A stretch of 64,000 nt of DNA from contig NC_079880.1 of assembly GCF_029227915.1 (NCBI RefSeq), positions 6,884,001-6,948,000 of the forward strand, given 5' to 3'. The notes beneath the pieces are model-generated. The model saw only the letters and a program-made list of their open reading frames with translations, was not told the DNA's origin and ran no database searches. The stretch is from Hydractinia symbiolongicarpus (Eukaryota > Cnidaria > Hydrozoa > Anthoathecata > Hydractiniidae). Made by a program: the position numbers and the translations under genes. Shown here piece by piece: positions 1 to 14,816 of the stretch; positions within the stretch are counted from its first letter, which is position 1, and each line of letters opens with the position of its first letter.

Positions 1-3000
1 TTTTCTGAAATTACTAGATTGCATCGCTTTTAACAATGAAACGATTGACTGTGGGACTTAATTGAACTAACTTTGGACTGTGACCTGATTAATGTGATAA
101 AGAAGACAATTGCACTTCAAGAAATAACATTCTTCTTAATTTGACGTGACTGCCGGAACTCAGCGATTACACTGGGCGCCGTGTTAGCGCTTCATTTAAA
201 AATTTAGATAAATAGGTCACTTTTTCCTGTTGGACCAATCCTAGCCGTTATCGCGCACTGAAGAACTAGCGACAGTTTCAAAAACTACATTTCATTGACT
301 TTCTAACGGTATCAATCCGCCTCAGTTACAACGGTTGAGTCACATATTCGTACCAACATGTATTTAGCGATATTTTTCTGATATTACCAGGTTGCATCGC
401 TTTTAACAATGAAGCGATTGACTGTGAGACTTAATCGAACTAACTTTGAACTGTGACCTGATAAATGTGATAAAGGAGACAATTGGACTTCAAGAAATAA
501 CATTCTTTTTAATTTGACGTGATTACCGGTACTCAGCGATTACACAGGGCGCTGTGGTAGCACTTTATTAAAAAATTTAAAATAATAAGTCATTTTTTAC
601 TGTGGGACCAATCCTAGCTGTTATCACGCGCTGAAGAATTAGCGGCAGTTTCAAAAAGTACATTTTATTGACTTTCTAACGGAGTCAGTCCGTTTAAGTT
701 AAAACCATTGAGTCACATATTCGTACCAATATGTATTAACCGATATTTTTCTGATATTACTAGGTTGCATCGCTTTTAACAATGAAACGATTGACTGTGG
801 GACTTAATTGAACTAACTTTGCACTGTGACCTGATAAATGAGACAATTACACTCCAAGAAATAACGTTCTTCTTAATTTGACGTGATTGCCGGAACTCAG
901 CGATTACACTAGGCGCTGTGGTAGCGCTTCATTTAAAAATTTAGATAAATAAGTCAATTTTTTTGGTAGGACCAATCATAGCCGTTATCGCGCGCTGAAG
1001 AAATAGCGACAGTTTCAAAAACTACATTTCATTGACTTTCAAAGGGAGTCACTCCGTTTGAGTTATAACGGTTGGGTCACATATTCGTACCAACATGTAT
1101 TTAGCGAGATTTCTCTGATATTACTAGGTTGCATCGCTTTTTACAATGAAACGATTGACTGTGGGACTTAATTGAACTAACTTTGGGATGTGACCTGATA
1201 AATGTGATAAAGAAGACAATTGGACTTCAAGAAATAACATTCTTCTTAATTTGACGTGACTGCCGGAACTCAGCGAATACACTGGGCGCTGTGGTAGCGC
1301 TTCATTTAAAAATTTAGATAAATAAGTCAATTTTTCCTGTTGGACCAATCCTAGCCGTTATCGCGCACTGAAGAACTAGCGACAGTTTCAAAAACTACAT
1401 TTCATTGACTTTCTAACGGTGTCAGTCCGTTTGAGTTAAAACGATTGGTTCACATATTCGCACCAACATGTATTTAGCAATATTTTCTGATATTACTAGG
1501 TTGCATCGCTTTTAACAATGAAACGATTGACTGTGGGACTTAATTGAACTAACTTTGCACTGTGACCTGATAAATGAGACAATTGGACTCCAAGAAATAA
1601 CGTTCTTCTTAATTTGACGTGATTTCCGGAACTCAGCGATTACACTAGGCGCTGTGGTAGCGCTTCATTTAAAAATTTAGATAAATAAGTCAATTTTTAC
1701 TGTAGGACCAGTCCTAGCCGTTATCACGCGCTGAAGAATTAGTGACAGGTTCGAAAAGTACATTTCATTGACTTTCTAACGGTAAAAATCCGCTTCAGTT
1801 ACAACGGTTGCGTCACATATTTGTACCAACATGTATTTAGCGATATTTTTCTGATATTACCTGGTTGCCTTGCTTTTAACAATAAAGCGATTGACTGTTG
1901 AACTTAATTGAACCAACTTTGGACTGTGGAAGCACTTCATTTAAAAATTTAGATTAATAAGTTATTTTTTACTGTGGGACCAATCCTAGTCGTTATCACG
2001 CGCTGAAGTATTAGCGGCAGTTTCAAAAAGTACATTTCATTGATTTTCTAACGGTGTCAGACCATTTGAGTTAAAACGATTGGGTCACATATTCGTACCA
2101 ACATGTATTTAGCGATATTTTTCTGATATTACTAGGTTGCATCGCTTTTAACAATGAAGCGATTGACTGTGAGACTTAATCGAACTAACATTGAACTGTG
2201 ACCTGATAAATGTGATAAAGGAGACAATTAGACTTCAAGAAATAACATTCTTTTTAATTTGACATGATTACCGGTACTCAGCGATTACACAGGGCGCTGT
2301 GGTAGCACTTCATTAAAAAATTTAAAATAGTAAGTCATTTTTTACTGTTGGACCAATCCTAGCTGTTATCACGCGCTGAAGAATTAGCGGCAGTTTCAAA
2401 AAGTACATTTCATTGACTTTCTAACGGTGTCAGTCCGTTTGAGGTAAAACCATTGAGTCACATATTCGTACCAACATGTATTAACCGATATTTTTCTGAT
2501 ATTACTAGGATGCATCGCTTTTAACAATGAAACGATTGACTGTGGGACTTAATTGAACTAACTTTGGACTGTGACCTGATAAATGTGATAAATTAGACAA
2601 TTGGACTTCAAGAAATAACATTGTTCTTAATTTTGACGTGATTGCCGCAACTCAGCGATTACACTGGACGATGTGGTAGCGCTTCATTTAAAAATTTAGA
2701 TAAATAAGTCATTTTTACTGTGGAACCAATCCTAGCCGTTATCGCTCGCTGAAGAAATAGCGACAGTTTCAAAAACTGCATTTCATTGACTTTCAAACGG
2801 AGTCACTCCGTTTGAGTTATAACGGTTGGGTCACATATTCGTACCAACATGTATTTAGCGATATTTTTCTGATATTACTAGGTTGCATCGCTTTTAACAA
2901 TGAAACGATTGACTGTGGGACTTAATTGAACTAACTTTGGACTGTGACCTGATTAATGTGATAAAGAAGACAATTGCACTTCAAGAAATAACATTCTTCT

Positions 3001-6000
3001 TAATTTGACGTGACTGCCGGAACTCAGCGATTACACTGGGCGCTGTGGAAGCGCTTCATTTAAAAATTTAGATAAATAGGTCACTTTTTCCTGTTGGACC
3101 AATCCTAGCCGTTATCGCGCACTGAAGAACTAGCGACAGTTTCAAAAACTACATTTCATTGACTTTCTAACGGTATCAATCCGCCTCAGTTACAACGGTT
3201 GAGTCACATATTCGTACCAACATGTATTTAGCGATATTTTTCTGATATTACCAGGTTGCATCGCTTTTAACAATGAAGCGATTGACTGTGAGACTTAATC
3301 GAACTAACTTTGAACTGTGACCTGATAAATGTGATAAAGGAGACAATTGGACTTCAAGAAATAACATTCTTTTTAATTTGACGTGATTACCGGTACTCAG
3401 CGATTACACAGGGCGCTGTGGTAGCACTTTATTAAAAAATTTAAAATAATAAGTCATTTTTTACTGTGGGACCAATCCTAGCTGTTATCACGCGCTGAAG
3501 AATTAGCGGCAGTTTCAAAAAGTACATTTTATTGACTTTCTAACGGTGTCAGTCCGTTTAAGTTAAAACCATTGAGTCACATATTCGTACCAACATGTAT
3601 TAACCGATATTTTTCTGATATTACTAGGTTGCATCGCTTTTAACAATGAAAAGATTGACTGTGGGACTTAATTGAACTAACTTTGCACTGTGACCTGATA
3701 AATGAGACAATTAGACTCCAAGAAATAACGTTCTTCTTAATTTGACGTGATTGCGGGAACTCAGCGATTACACTAGGCGCTGTGGTAGCGGTTCATTTAA
3801 AAATTTAGATAAATAAGTCAATTTTTTTGGTAGGACCAATCATAGCCGTTATCGCGCGCTGAAGAAATAGCGACAGTTTCAAAAACTACATTTCATTGAC
3901 TTTCAAAGGGAGTCACTCCGTTTGAGTTATAACGGTTGGGTCACATATTCGTACCAACATGTATTTAGCGAGATTTCTCTGATATTACTAGGTTGCATCG
4001 CTTTTTACAATGAAACGATTGACTGTGGGACTTAATTGATAAAACTTTGGACTGTGACTTGATAAATGTGATAAAGAAGACAATTGGACTTCAAAAAATA
4101 ACATTCTTCTTAATTTGACGTGACTGCCGGAACTCAGCGATTACACTAGGCGCTCTGGTAGCGCTTCTCTTAAAAATTTAGATAAATAAGTCAATTTTTA
4201 CTGTAAGACCAATCCTAGCCGTTATCGCGGTGAAGAAATAGCGACAGTTTCAAAAACTACATTTCATTGACTTTCTAACGGAGTCACTCCGTTTGAGTTA
4301 TAACGGTTGGGTCACATATTCGTACCAACATGTATTTAGCGATATTTTTCTGATATTACTAGGTTGCATCGCTTTTAACAATGAAACGATTGACTGTGGG
4401 ATTTAATTGAAATAACTTTGGACTGTGACCTGATAAATGTGATAAAGGAGACAATTGGACTTCAAGAAATAACATTCCTTTTAATTTGACGTGATTACCG
4501 GTACTCAGTGATTACACTGGGCGCTGTGGTAGCACTTCATTAAAAAACTTAGATTAATGAGTCATTTATTACCGTAGGACCAGTCCTAGCCGTTCTCTCG
4601 CGTTGAAGAATTAGCGGCAGTTTCAAAAAGTAAATGTCATTGACTTTGTAACGGTGTCAGTCCGTTTGAGTTAAAACGATTGGGTCACATTATCGTACCA
4701 ACATGTATTTAGCGATATTTTTCTGATATTACTAGGTTGAATCGCTTTTAACAATGAAACGATTGACTGCGCAACTTAATTGAACTAACTTTGGACTGTG
4801 ACCTGATAAATGTGATAAATGAGACAATTGGACTCCAAGAAATAACATTCTTCTTAATTTGACGTGATTGCCGGAACTCAGCGATTACACTGGGCGCTGT
4901 GGTAGCACTTCATTGTAAAATTTAGATTAATAAGTCATTTTTTACTGTGGGACCAATCATAGCCGTTATGACGCGATGAAGAATTAACGACCGTTTCAAA
5001 AAGTACATTTCATTGACTTTCTAAGGGTGTCAGTCCGTTTGAGTTTCAACGATTGGGTCACATATTCGTACCAACATGTATTTAGCAATATTTTCTGATA
5101 TCAGTAGGTTGCATCGCCTTTAACAATGAAACGATTGTCTGTGTGACTTAATTGAACTAACTTTGGACTGTGACCTGATAAATGTGATAAATGAGACAAC
5201 TGGACTTCAAGAAATAACATTCTTTTTAATTTGACGTGATTACCGGTACTCAGCGATTACACTGGAGGCTGTGGTAGCACTTCATTTAAAAATTTAGATT
5301 AATAAGTCATTTTTTACTGTGGGACCAATCCTAGCCGTTATCACGCGCTGAAGAATTAGCGGCAGTTTCAAAAAGTAAATGTCATTGACTTTCTAACGGT
5401 GTCAGTCCGTTTGAATTAAAACGATTGGGTCACATTATCGTACCAATATGTATTTAGCGATATTTTTCTGATATTACTAGGTTGAATCGCTTTTAACAAT
5501 GAAGCGATTGACTGTGAGACTTAATCGAACTAACTATGAACTGTCACCTGATAAATGTGATAAAGGAGACAATTGGACTTCAAGAAATAACATTCTTTTT
5601 AATTTGACGTGATTACCGGTACTCAGCGATTACACAGGGCGCTGTGGTAGCACTTCATTAAAAAATTTGAAATAATAAGTCATTTTTTACTGTGGGACCA
5701 ATCCTAGCTGTTATCACGCACTGAAGGATTAGCGGCAGTCTCAAAAAGTACATTTCATTGAATTTCTAACGGTGTCAGACCGTTTGAGTTAAAACGATTG
5801 GGTCACATATTCGTACCAACATGTATTTAGCGATATTTTTCTGATATTACTAGGTTGCATCGCTTTTAACAATGAAACGATTAAATGTGCAACTTAATTG
5901 AACTAACTTTGGACTGTGACCTGATAAATGTGATAAATGAGACAATTGGACTTCAAGAAATAACATTCTTTTTAATTTGACGTGATTACCGGTACTCAAC

Positions 6001-9000
6001 GATTACACAGGGCGCCGTGGTAGCACTTCTTTAAAAAATTTAAAATCATAAGTCATTTTTTACTGTGGGACCAATCCTAGCTGTTATCACGCGCTGAAGA
6101 ATTAGCGGCAGTTTCAAAAAGTACATTTTATTGACTTTCTAACGGTCAGTCGGTTTGAGTTAAAACGATTGGTTCACATATTCGTACCAACATGTATTTA
6201 GCAATATTTTCTGATATTACTAGGTTGCATCGCTTTTAACAATGAAACGATTGACTGTGGGACTAAATTGAACTAACTTTGCACTGTGACCTGATAAATG
6301 AGACAATTGGACTCCAAGAAATAACGTTCTTCTTAATTTGACGTGATTTCCGGAACTCAGCGATTACACTAGGCGCTGTGGTAGCGCTTCATTTAAAAAT
6401 TTAGATAAATAAGTCAATTTTTACTGTAGGACCAATCCTAGCCGTTATCGCGCGCTGAAGAAATAGCGACAGTTTCAAAAACTACATTTCATTGACTTTC
6501 AAACAGAGTCACTCCGTTTGAGTTATAACGGTTGGGTCACATATTCGTACCAACATGTATTTAGCGATATTTTTCTGATATTACTAGGTTGCATCGCTTT
6601 TAACAATGAAACGATTGACTGTGGGACTTAATTGAACTAACTTTGGACTGTGACTTGATAAATGTGATAAAGAAGACAATTGGACTTCAAAAAATAACAT
6701 TCTTCTTAATTTGACGTGACTGCCGGAACTCAGCGATTACACTAGGCGCTCTGGTAGCGCTTCATTTAAAAATTTAGATAAATAAGTCAATTTTTACTGT
6801 AAGACCAATCCTAGCCGTTATCGCGCGCTGAAGAAATAGCGACAGTTTCAAAAACTACATTTCATTGACTTTCTAACGGAGTCACTCCGTTTGAGTTATA
6901 ACGGTTGGGTCACATATTCGTACCAACATGTATTTAGCGATATTTTTCTGATATTACTAGGTTGCATCGCTTTTAACAATGAAACGATTGACTGTGGGAC
7001 TTAATTGAAATAACTTTGGACTGTGACCTGATAAATGTGATAAAGGAGACAATTGGACTTCAAGAAATAACATTCTTTTTAATTTGACGTGATTACCGGT
7101 ACTCAGTGATTACACTGGGCGCTGTGGTAGCACTTCATTAAAAAACTTAGATTAATGAGTCATTTATTACTGTAGGACCAGTCCTAGCCGTTATCTCGCG
7201 TTGAAGATTTAATGACAGTTTCAAAAAGTACATTTCATTGACTTTCTAACGGTGTCAGTCCGTTTGAGTTAAAACGATTGGGTCACATTATCGTACCAAC
7301 ATGTATTTAGCGATATTTTTCTGATATTACTAGGTTGAATCGCTTTTAACAATGAAGCGATTGACTGTGGGACTTAATTGAACTAACTATGAACTGTCAC
7401 CTGATAAATGTGATAAAGGAGACAATTGGACTTCAAGAAATAACATTCTTTTTAATTTGACGTGATTACCGGTACTCAGCGATTACACAGGGCGCTGTGG
7501 TAGCACTTCATTAAAAAATTTGAAATAATAAGTCATTTTTTACTGTGGGACCAATCCTAGCTGTTATCACGCGCTGAAGAATTAGCGGCAGTTTCAAAAA
7601 GTACATTTTATTGACTTTCTAACGGTCAGTCTGTTTGAGTTAAAACAATTGAGTGACATATTCGTACCAAGATGTATTAACCGACATTTTTCTGATATTA
7701 CTAGGTTGCATTGCTTTTAACAATGAAACGATTGACTGTGGGACTTAATTGAACTAACTTTGGACTGTGTCCTGATAAATGAGACAATTGGACTCCAAGA
7801 AATAACATTCTTCTTAATTTGACGTGATTGCCGGAACTCAGCGATTACACTAGGCGCTCTGGTAGCGCTTCATTTAAAAATTTAGATAAATAAGTCATTT
7901 ATTACTGTAGGACCAGTCCTAGCCGTTATCTCGCGTTGAAGATTTAATGACAGTTTTAAAAAGTACATTTCATTGACTTTCTAACGGTGTCAGTCCGATT
8001 GAGTTAAAACGATTGGGTCACATATTCGTACCAACATGTATTTAGCAATATTTTCTGATATCAGTAGGTTGCATCGCCTTTAACAATGAAACGATTGTCT
8101 GTGGGACTTAATTGAACTAACTTTGGACTGTGACCTGATAAATGTGATAAATGAGACAATTGGACTTCAAGAAATAACATTCTTTTTAAGTTGACGTGAT
8201 TACCGGTACTCAGCGATTACACTGGGCGCTGTGGTAGCACTTCATTTAAAAATTTAGATTAATAAGTCATTTTTTACTGTGGGACCAATCCTAGCCGTTA
8301 TCACGCGCTGAAGAATTAGCGGCAGTTTCAAAAAGTAAATGTCATTGACTTTCTAACGGTGTCAGTCCGTTTGAGTTAAAACGATTGGGTCACATTATCG
8401 TACCAACATGTATTTAGCGATATTTTTCTGATATTACTAGGTTGAATTGCTTTTAACAATGAAACGATTGACTGCGCAACTTAATTGAACTAACTTTGGA
8501 ATGTGACCTGATAAATGTGATAAATGAGACAATTGGACTCCAAGAAATAACATTCTTCCTAATTTGACGTGATTGCCGGAACTCAGTGATTACACTGGCG
8601 CTGTGGTAGCACTTCATTGTAAAATTTAGATTAATAAGTCTTTTTTTACTGTGGGACCAATCATAGCCGTTATGACGCGATGAAGAATTAACGACAGTTT
8701 CAAAAAGTACATTTCATTGACTTTCTAAGGGTGTCAGTCCGTTTGAGTTTCAACGATTGGGTCACATATTCGTACCAACATGTATTCAGCAATATTTTCT
8801 GATATCAGTAGGTTGCATCGCCTTTAACAATGAAACGATTGTCTGTGTGACTTAATTGAACAAACTTTGGACTGTGACCTGATAAATGTGATAAATGAGA
8901 CAATTGGACTCCAAGAAATAACATTCTTCTTAATTTGACGTCATTGTCGGACCTCAGCGATTACACTGGGCGCTGTGGTAGCGCTACATTAAAAAATTTA

Positions 9001-10965
9001 GATTAATGAGTCATTTATTACTGTAGGACCAGTCCTAGCCGTTATCACGCGTTGAAGATTTAGTGACAGTTTCCAAAACATTTCATTGACTTTCTAACGG
9101 TGTCAGTCCGATTGAGTTAAAACGATTGGGTCACATATTCGTACCAACATGTATTTAGCAATATTTTCTGATATCAGTAGGTTGCATCGCCTTTAACAAT
9201 GAAACGATTGTCTGTGGGACTTAATTGAATTAACTTTGGACTGTGACCTGATAAATGTGATAAATGGGACAATTGGACTTCAAGAAATAACATTCTTTTT
9301 AATTTGACGTGATTACCGGTACTCAGCGATTACACTGTGCGCTGTCGTAGCATTTCATTTAAAAATTTAGATTAATAAGTCATTTTTTACTGTGGGACCA
9401 ATCCTAGCCGTTATCACGCGCTGAAGAATTAGAGGCAGTTTCAAAAAGTAAATGTCATTGACTTTCTAACGGTGTCAGTCCGTTTGAGTTAAAACGATTG
9501 GGTCACATTATCGTACCAACATGTATTTAGCGATATTTTTCTGATATTACTAGGTTGAATCGCTTTTAACAATGAAACGATTGACTGCGCAACTTAATTG
9601 AACTAACTTTGGACTGTGACCTGATAAATGTGATAAATGAGACAATTGAACTCCAAGAAATAACATTCTTCTTAATTTGACGTGATTACCGGTACTCAGC
9701 GATTACACTGGGCGCTGTGGTAGCGCTACATTAAAAAATTTAGATTAATGAGTCATTTATTACTGTAGGACCAGTCCTAGCCGTTATCACGCGTTGAAGA
9801 TTTAGTGACAGTTTCAAAAACATTTCATTGACTTTCTAACGGTTTCAGTCCGATTGAGTTAAAACGATTGGGTCACATATTCGTACCAACATGTATTTAG
9901 CAATATTTTCTGATATCAGTAGGTTGCATCGCCTTTAACAATGAAACGATTGTCTGTGGGACTTAATTGAACTAACTTTGGACTGTGACCTGATAAATGT
10001 GATAAATGAGACAATTGGACTTCAAGAAATAACATTCTTTTTAATTTGACGTGATTACCGGTACTCAGCGATTACACTGTGCGCTGTGGTAGCACTTAAT
10101 TTAAAAATTTAGATTAATAAGTCATTTTTTACTGTGGGACCAATCCTAGCCGTTATCACGCGCTGAAGAATTAGAGGCAGTTTCAAAAAGTAAATGTCAT
10201 TGACTTTCTAACGGTGTCAGTCCGTTTGAGTTAAAACGATTGGGTCACATTATCGTACCAACATGTATTTTGCGATATTTTTCTGATGACACTAGGTTGA
10301 ATCGCTTTTAACAATGAAACGATTGACTGCGCAACTTAATTGAACTAACTTTGGACTGTGACCTGATAAATGTGATAAATGAGACAATTGGACTTCAAGA
10401 AATAACATTCTTTTTAATTTGACGTGATTACCGGTACTCAGCGATTACACTGTGCGCTGTGGTAGCACTTCATTTAAAAATTTAGATTAATAAGTCATTT
10501 TTTACTGTGGGACCAATCCTAGCCGTTATCACGCGCTGAAGAATTAGCGACAGTTTCAAAAAGTACATTTCATTGACTTTCTAAGGGTGTCAGTCCGTTT
10601 GAGTTACAACGATTGGGTCACATATTCGTACCAACATGTATTTAGCGATATTTTTCTGATATTACTAGGTTTCATCGCTTTTAACAATGAAACGATTGAC
10701 TGTGGGACTTAATTGAACTAACTTTGCACTGTGACCTGATAAATGTGATAAATGAGACAATTGGACTCCAAGAAATAACATTCTTCTTAATTTGACGAGA
10801 TTGTCGGAACTCAGCGATTACACTGGGCGCTGTGGTAGCGCTACATTTAAAAATTTAGATAAATAAGTCATTTTTACTGTGAGACCAATCATAGCCGTTA
10901 TCGCGCGCTGAAGAAATAGCGACAGTTTCAAAAACTACATTTCATTGAATTTCTAACGGTATCAA
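1..10965. repeat. Satellite array, block 1 (about 370-bp monomer)
   Basis: Tandem head-to-tail monomers of about 364-373 bp. Aligned landmarks (TTTTCTGA) recur at 1, 374, 747 and about 1111. Each monomer runs through TTGCATCGCTTTTAAC, AATTTGACGTGATT, CTCAGCGATTACAC, GGACCAATCCTAGCC, TTCATTGACTTTCTAACGG and ATTCGTACCAACATG. Two haplotype classes are interleaved. A partial monomer lies near 1928, where GGACTGTGG runs directly into AGCACTTCATT. Longer-range repeats include 1-1180 against 2865-4040 (offset 2864). No gene is visible. The one 74-codon minus-strand frame at 1124-1348 is monomer sequence with no domain. Confidence 0.95.
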
Positions 10966-12060
10966 TTTTTTTTCTTTTCTTTTCTTTTCAATTTATTTAA
11001 AGTCAATTATTCACTTATTTACAATAGTTTCCAAAAAAAAAAATAATTAAGAAAACTAATCTAAATCGATTAAATTTTTTTATGTTTACAATTAAATAAA
11101 ATGATTTTTTGTATATATATAAACAATAATAACAACAAAGTTCTATAAAGGGACCTTACATTCATCACAGTTACATTCAGATCCGTCCCACATTTTTATC
11201 ATGCTTTTAAAACCTTTAAGGTTGTCACTTCGTTTCAAATGTGATGGTAGGTTATTCCAAATCTTTGGTCCCAGGGCTGATAAGCTATTAGTTCCAAAAG
11301 TCACGGTCCTTTTTCTTGAGACTACCAAATTATTTGTATTTTGTTCTCTGACTGTCCTACCGTTATCATTAAAACAAAATATATCTTTCATAAAAAGAGG
11401 GCTGCTGTTATTTATAGTTTTAGAGATTTCTATACACAATGACCGTAAGCGATTTACATTCACGTGACTCTTGCTGGAATTTTTAAGTAAATTTTCGTAT
11501 GTACTTAACGTATCATTATACAGAAATCTTAATGCTCGTTTTTGTATCATTTCGACTTTAGATAAAGATTTAGAAGAAGAAAAACGCCATATAAGGGAAC
11601 AATAATTGAAATTTGCGTAGATAAAACTTTGAACTAAAATATATTTTGCTTGAAAGGATAAGAAACTTCTAAATCGAAATAAGGCATTTAGTTGAGCTGA
11701 TGCTTTGCGACACAAATCACTAACGTGTCTGTCAAAGTTTAATTTATTGTCTATAGTCACACCTAGTAATTTCACGTTATTTTCACTTTCAATAGTTTCA
11801 TTTCCTATGTTAAATTTTAGACCTAAATTATCTGCCTTATTCTTTGACAGAATTATCGAGTGAAACTTTCCAGGGTTTGCAATCATTATATTCTCTTTTA
11901 ACCAGGAGAGGGCAGTTTTAACTTCGTTTTCTAAAGTATTTATCAAATTAGGAATAGAATTTGAGAAGTTGGATATTGTGTTATCTTCAGCGTAATTATG
12001 TAGCTTATATTTTTCTATAAAAAGAAACAAATCATTTATAAATATATTGAATATGATAGG
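10966..12060 (-). mobile_element. 5'-truncated CR1-like LINE, copy 1
   Basis: Non-LTR retrotransposon fragment on the minus strand. Its 3' end is at the left, in an (AAAAG)n-type tail (10966-10989). A 3' UTR and the C-terminal half of the reverse transcriptase follow. The element is cut off at 12060, inside the RT at PIIFNIFINDL. The flanks are satellite: TAACGGTATCAA on the left and CTTCAGTTGCATCGG on the right. About 4 bp of target (TCCG) is missing and no target duplication is seen, which fits a 5'-truncated insertion. The CR1-like clade is inferred from protein style only. Confidence 0.88.
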
Positions 12061-12234
12061 CTTCAGTTGCATCGGTTGCGTGACATATTCGTACCAACAT
12101 GTAATTAGCGATATTTTTCTCATATTACTAGATTGCATCGCTTTTAACAGTGAAACGATTGACTGTGGCACTAAATTGAACTGATTTTGGACTGTGAATT
12201 TATAAATATTATAAGTGAGACAATTGGACTTCAA
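11143..12234 (-). pseudogene. Reverse transcriptase C-terminal half, ORF running into satellite
   Basis: Open frame of 363 codons. About 305 residues at the C-terminal end are LINE reverse transcriptase: the NIFINDL block, then HNYAEDNTI at the catalytic site, the LLGVTIDNKL block, the thumb region, and a C-terminal CNCDEC motif. The catalytic YADD reads YAED here, so the enzyme should be dead. The first 58 codons are read from the flanking satellite. The frame opens at TTG, and the first ATG is about residue 33, still inside satellite. No endonuclease or palm N-terminus remains. It is a fossil with an open frame, not a working gene. Confidence 0.85.
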
Positions 12235-13547
12235 GAAATAACATTCTTCTTAATTTGACGTGATTACCGGTACTCAGCGATTACACGGGGCGCTGTGGTA
12301 GCACTTCATTTAAAAATTTAGATTAATAAGTCATTTTTTACTGTGGGACCAATCCTAGCCGTTATCACGCGCTGAAGAATTAGAGGCAGTTTCAAAAAGT
12401 AAATGTCATTGACTTTCTAAGGGTGTCAGTCCGTTTGAGTTACAACGATTGGGTCACATATTCGTACCAACATGTATTTAGCGATATTTTTCTGATATTA
12501 CTAGGTTTCATCGCTTTTAACAATGAAACGATTGACTGTGGGACTTAATTGAACTAACTTTGCACTGTGACCTGATAAATGTGATAAATGAGACAATTGG
12601 ACTCAAAGAAATAACATTCTTCTTAATTTGACGTGATTGCCGGAACTCAGCGATTACACTGGGCGCTGTGGTAGCACTTCATTGTAAAATTTAGATTAAT
12701 AAGTCATTTTTTACTGTGGGACCAATCCTAGCCGTTATCACGCGCTGAAGAATTAGAGGCAGTTTCAAAAAGTAAATGTCATTGACTTTCTAACGGTGTC
12801 AGTCCGTTTGAGTTAAAACGATTGGGTCACATTATCGTACCAACATGTATTTTGCGATATTTTTCTGATATTACTAGGTTGAATCGCTTTTAACAATGAA
12901 ACGATTGACTGCGCAACTTAATTGAACTAACTTTGGACTGTGACCTGATAAATGTGATAAATGAGACAATTGGACTCCAAGAAATAACATTCTTCTTAAT
13001 TTGACGTGATTGCCGGAACTCAGCGATTACACTGGGCGCTGTGGTAGCACTTCATTGTAAAATTTAGATTTATAAGTCATTTTTTACTGTGGGACCAATC
13101 ATAGCCGTTATGACGCGATGAAGAATTAACGACAGTTTCAAAAAGTACATTTCATTGACTTTCTAAGGGTGTCATTCCGTTTGAGTTTCAACGATTGGGT
13201 CACATATTCGTACCAACATGTATTTAGCGATATTTTTCTGATATTACTAGGTTGCATCGCTTTTAACAATGAAACGATTGACTGTGGGACTTAATTGAAC
13301 TAACTTTGCACTGTGACCTGATAAATGTGATAAATGAGACAATTGGACTCCAAGAAATAACATTCTTCTTAATTTGACGAGATTGTCGGAACTCAGCGAT
13401 TACACTGGGCGCTGTGGTAGCGCTACATTTAAAAATTTAGATAAATAAGTCATTTTTACTGTGAGACCAATCATAGCCGTTATCGCGCGCTGAAGAAATA
13501 GCGACAGTTTCAAAAACTACATTTCATTGAATTTCTAACGGTATCAA
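12061..13547. repeat. Satellite array, about 4 monomers between LINE copies 1 and 2
   Basis: Monomers of the main satellite. With the preceding LINE this forms a 2582-bp unit repeated at once: positions 10966-12234 reappear at 13548-14816 with no visible protein difference. No gene seen. Confidence 0.93.
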
Positions 13548-14642
13548 TTTTTTTTCTTTTCTTTTCTTTTCAATTTATTTAAAGTCAATTATTCACTTAT
13601 TTACAATAGTTTCCAAAAAAAAAAATAATTAAGAAAACTAATCTAAATCGATTAAATTTTTTTATGTTTACAATTAAATAAAATGATTTTTTGTATATAT
13701 ATAAACAATAATAACAACAAAGTTCTATAAAGGGACCTTACATTCATCACAGTTACATTCAGATCCGTCCCACATTTTTATCATGCTTTTAAAACCTTTA
13801 AGGTTGTCACTTCGTTTCAAATGTGATGGTAGGTTATTCCAAATCTTTGGTCCCAGGGCTGATAAGCTATTAGTTCCAAAAGTCACGGTCCTTTTTCTTG
13901 AGACTACCAAATTATTTGTATTTTGTTCTCTGACTGTCCTACCGTTATCATTAAAACAAAATATATCTTTCATAAAAAGAGGGCTGCTGTTATTTATAGT
14001 TTTAGAGATTTCTATACACAATGACCGTAAGCGATTTACATTCACGTGACTCTTGCTGGAATTTTTAAGTAAATTTTCGTATGTACTTAACGTATCATTA
14101 TACAGAAATCTTAATGCTCGTTTTTGTATCATTTCGACTTTAGATAAAGATTTAGAAGAAGAAAAACGCCATATAAGGGAACAATAATTGAAATTTGCGT
14201 AGATAAAACTTTGAACTAAAATATATTTTGCTTGAAAGGATAAGAAACTTCTAAATCGAAATAAGGCATTTAGTTGAGCTGATGCTTTGCGACACAAATC
14301 ACTAACGTGTCTGTCAAAGTTTAATTTATTGTCTATAGTCACACCTAGTAATTTCACGTTATTTTCACTTTCAATAGTTTCATTTCCTATGTTAAATTTT
14401 AGACCTAAATTATCTGCCTTATTCTTTGACAGAATTATCGAGTGAAACTTTCCAGGGTTTGCAATCATTATATTCTCTTTTAACCAGGAGAGGGCAGTTT
14501 TAACTTCGTTTTCTAAAGTATTTATCAAATTAGGAATAGAATTTGAGAAGTTGGATATTGTGTTATCTTCAGCGTAATTATGTAGCTTATATTTTTCTAT
14601 AAAAAGAAACAAATCATTTATAAATATATTGAATATGATAGG
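13548..14642 (-). mobile_element. 5'-truncated CR1-like LINE, copy 2
   Basis: Same fragment and junctions as copy 1, displaced by exactly 2582 bp. Tail at 13548, truncation at 14642. Identical boundaries mean it arose by duplication of a satellite-plus-LINE block rather than by a second retrotransposition. Confidence 0.88.
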
Positions 14643-14816
14643 CTTCAGTTGCATCGGTTGCGTGACATATTCGTACCAACATGTAATTAGCGATATTTTT
14701 CTCATATTACTAGATTGCATCGCTTTTAACAGTGAAACGATTGACTGTGGCACTAAATTGAACTGATTTTGGACTGTGAATTTATAAATATTATAAGTGA
14801 GACAATTGGACTTCAA
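13725..14816 (-). pseudogene. Reverse transcriptase fragment, copy 2
   Basis: 363-codon frame with the same protein as the copy at 11143-12234, including the YAED active-site change and the satellite-encoded N-terminal extension. Confidence 0.85.

Noticed and set aside
11201-11467. 88-codon plus-strand frame, repeated at 13783, 23207, 25041 and 30229
   Set aside because: It lies antisense to the LINE reverse transcriptase and follows its codon pattern. A shadow frame with no domain of its own.
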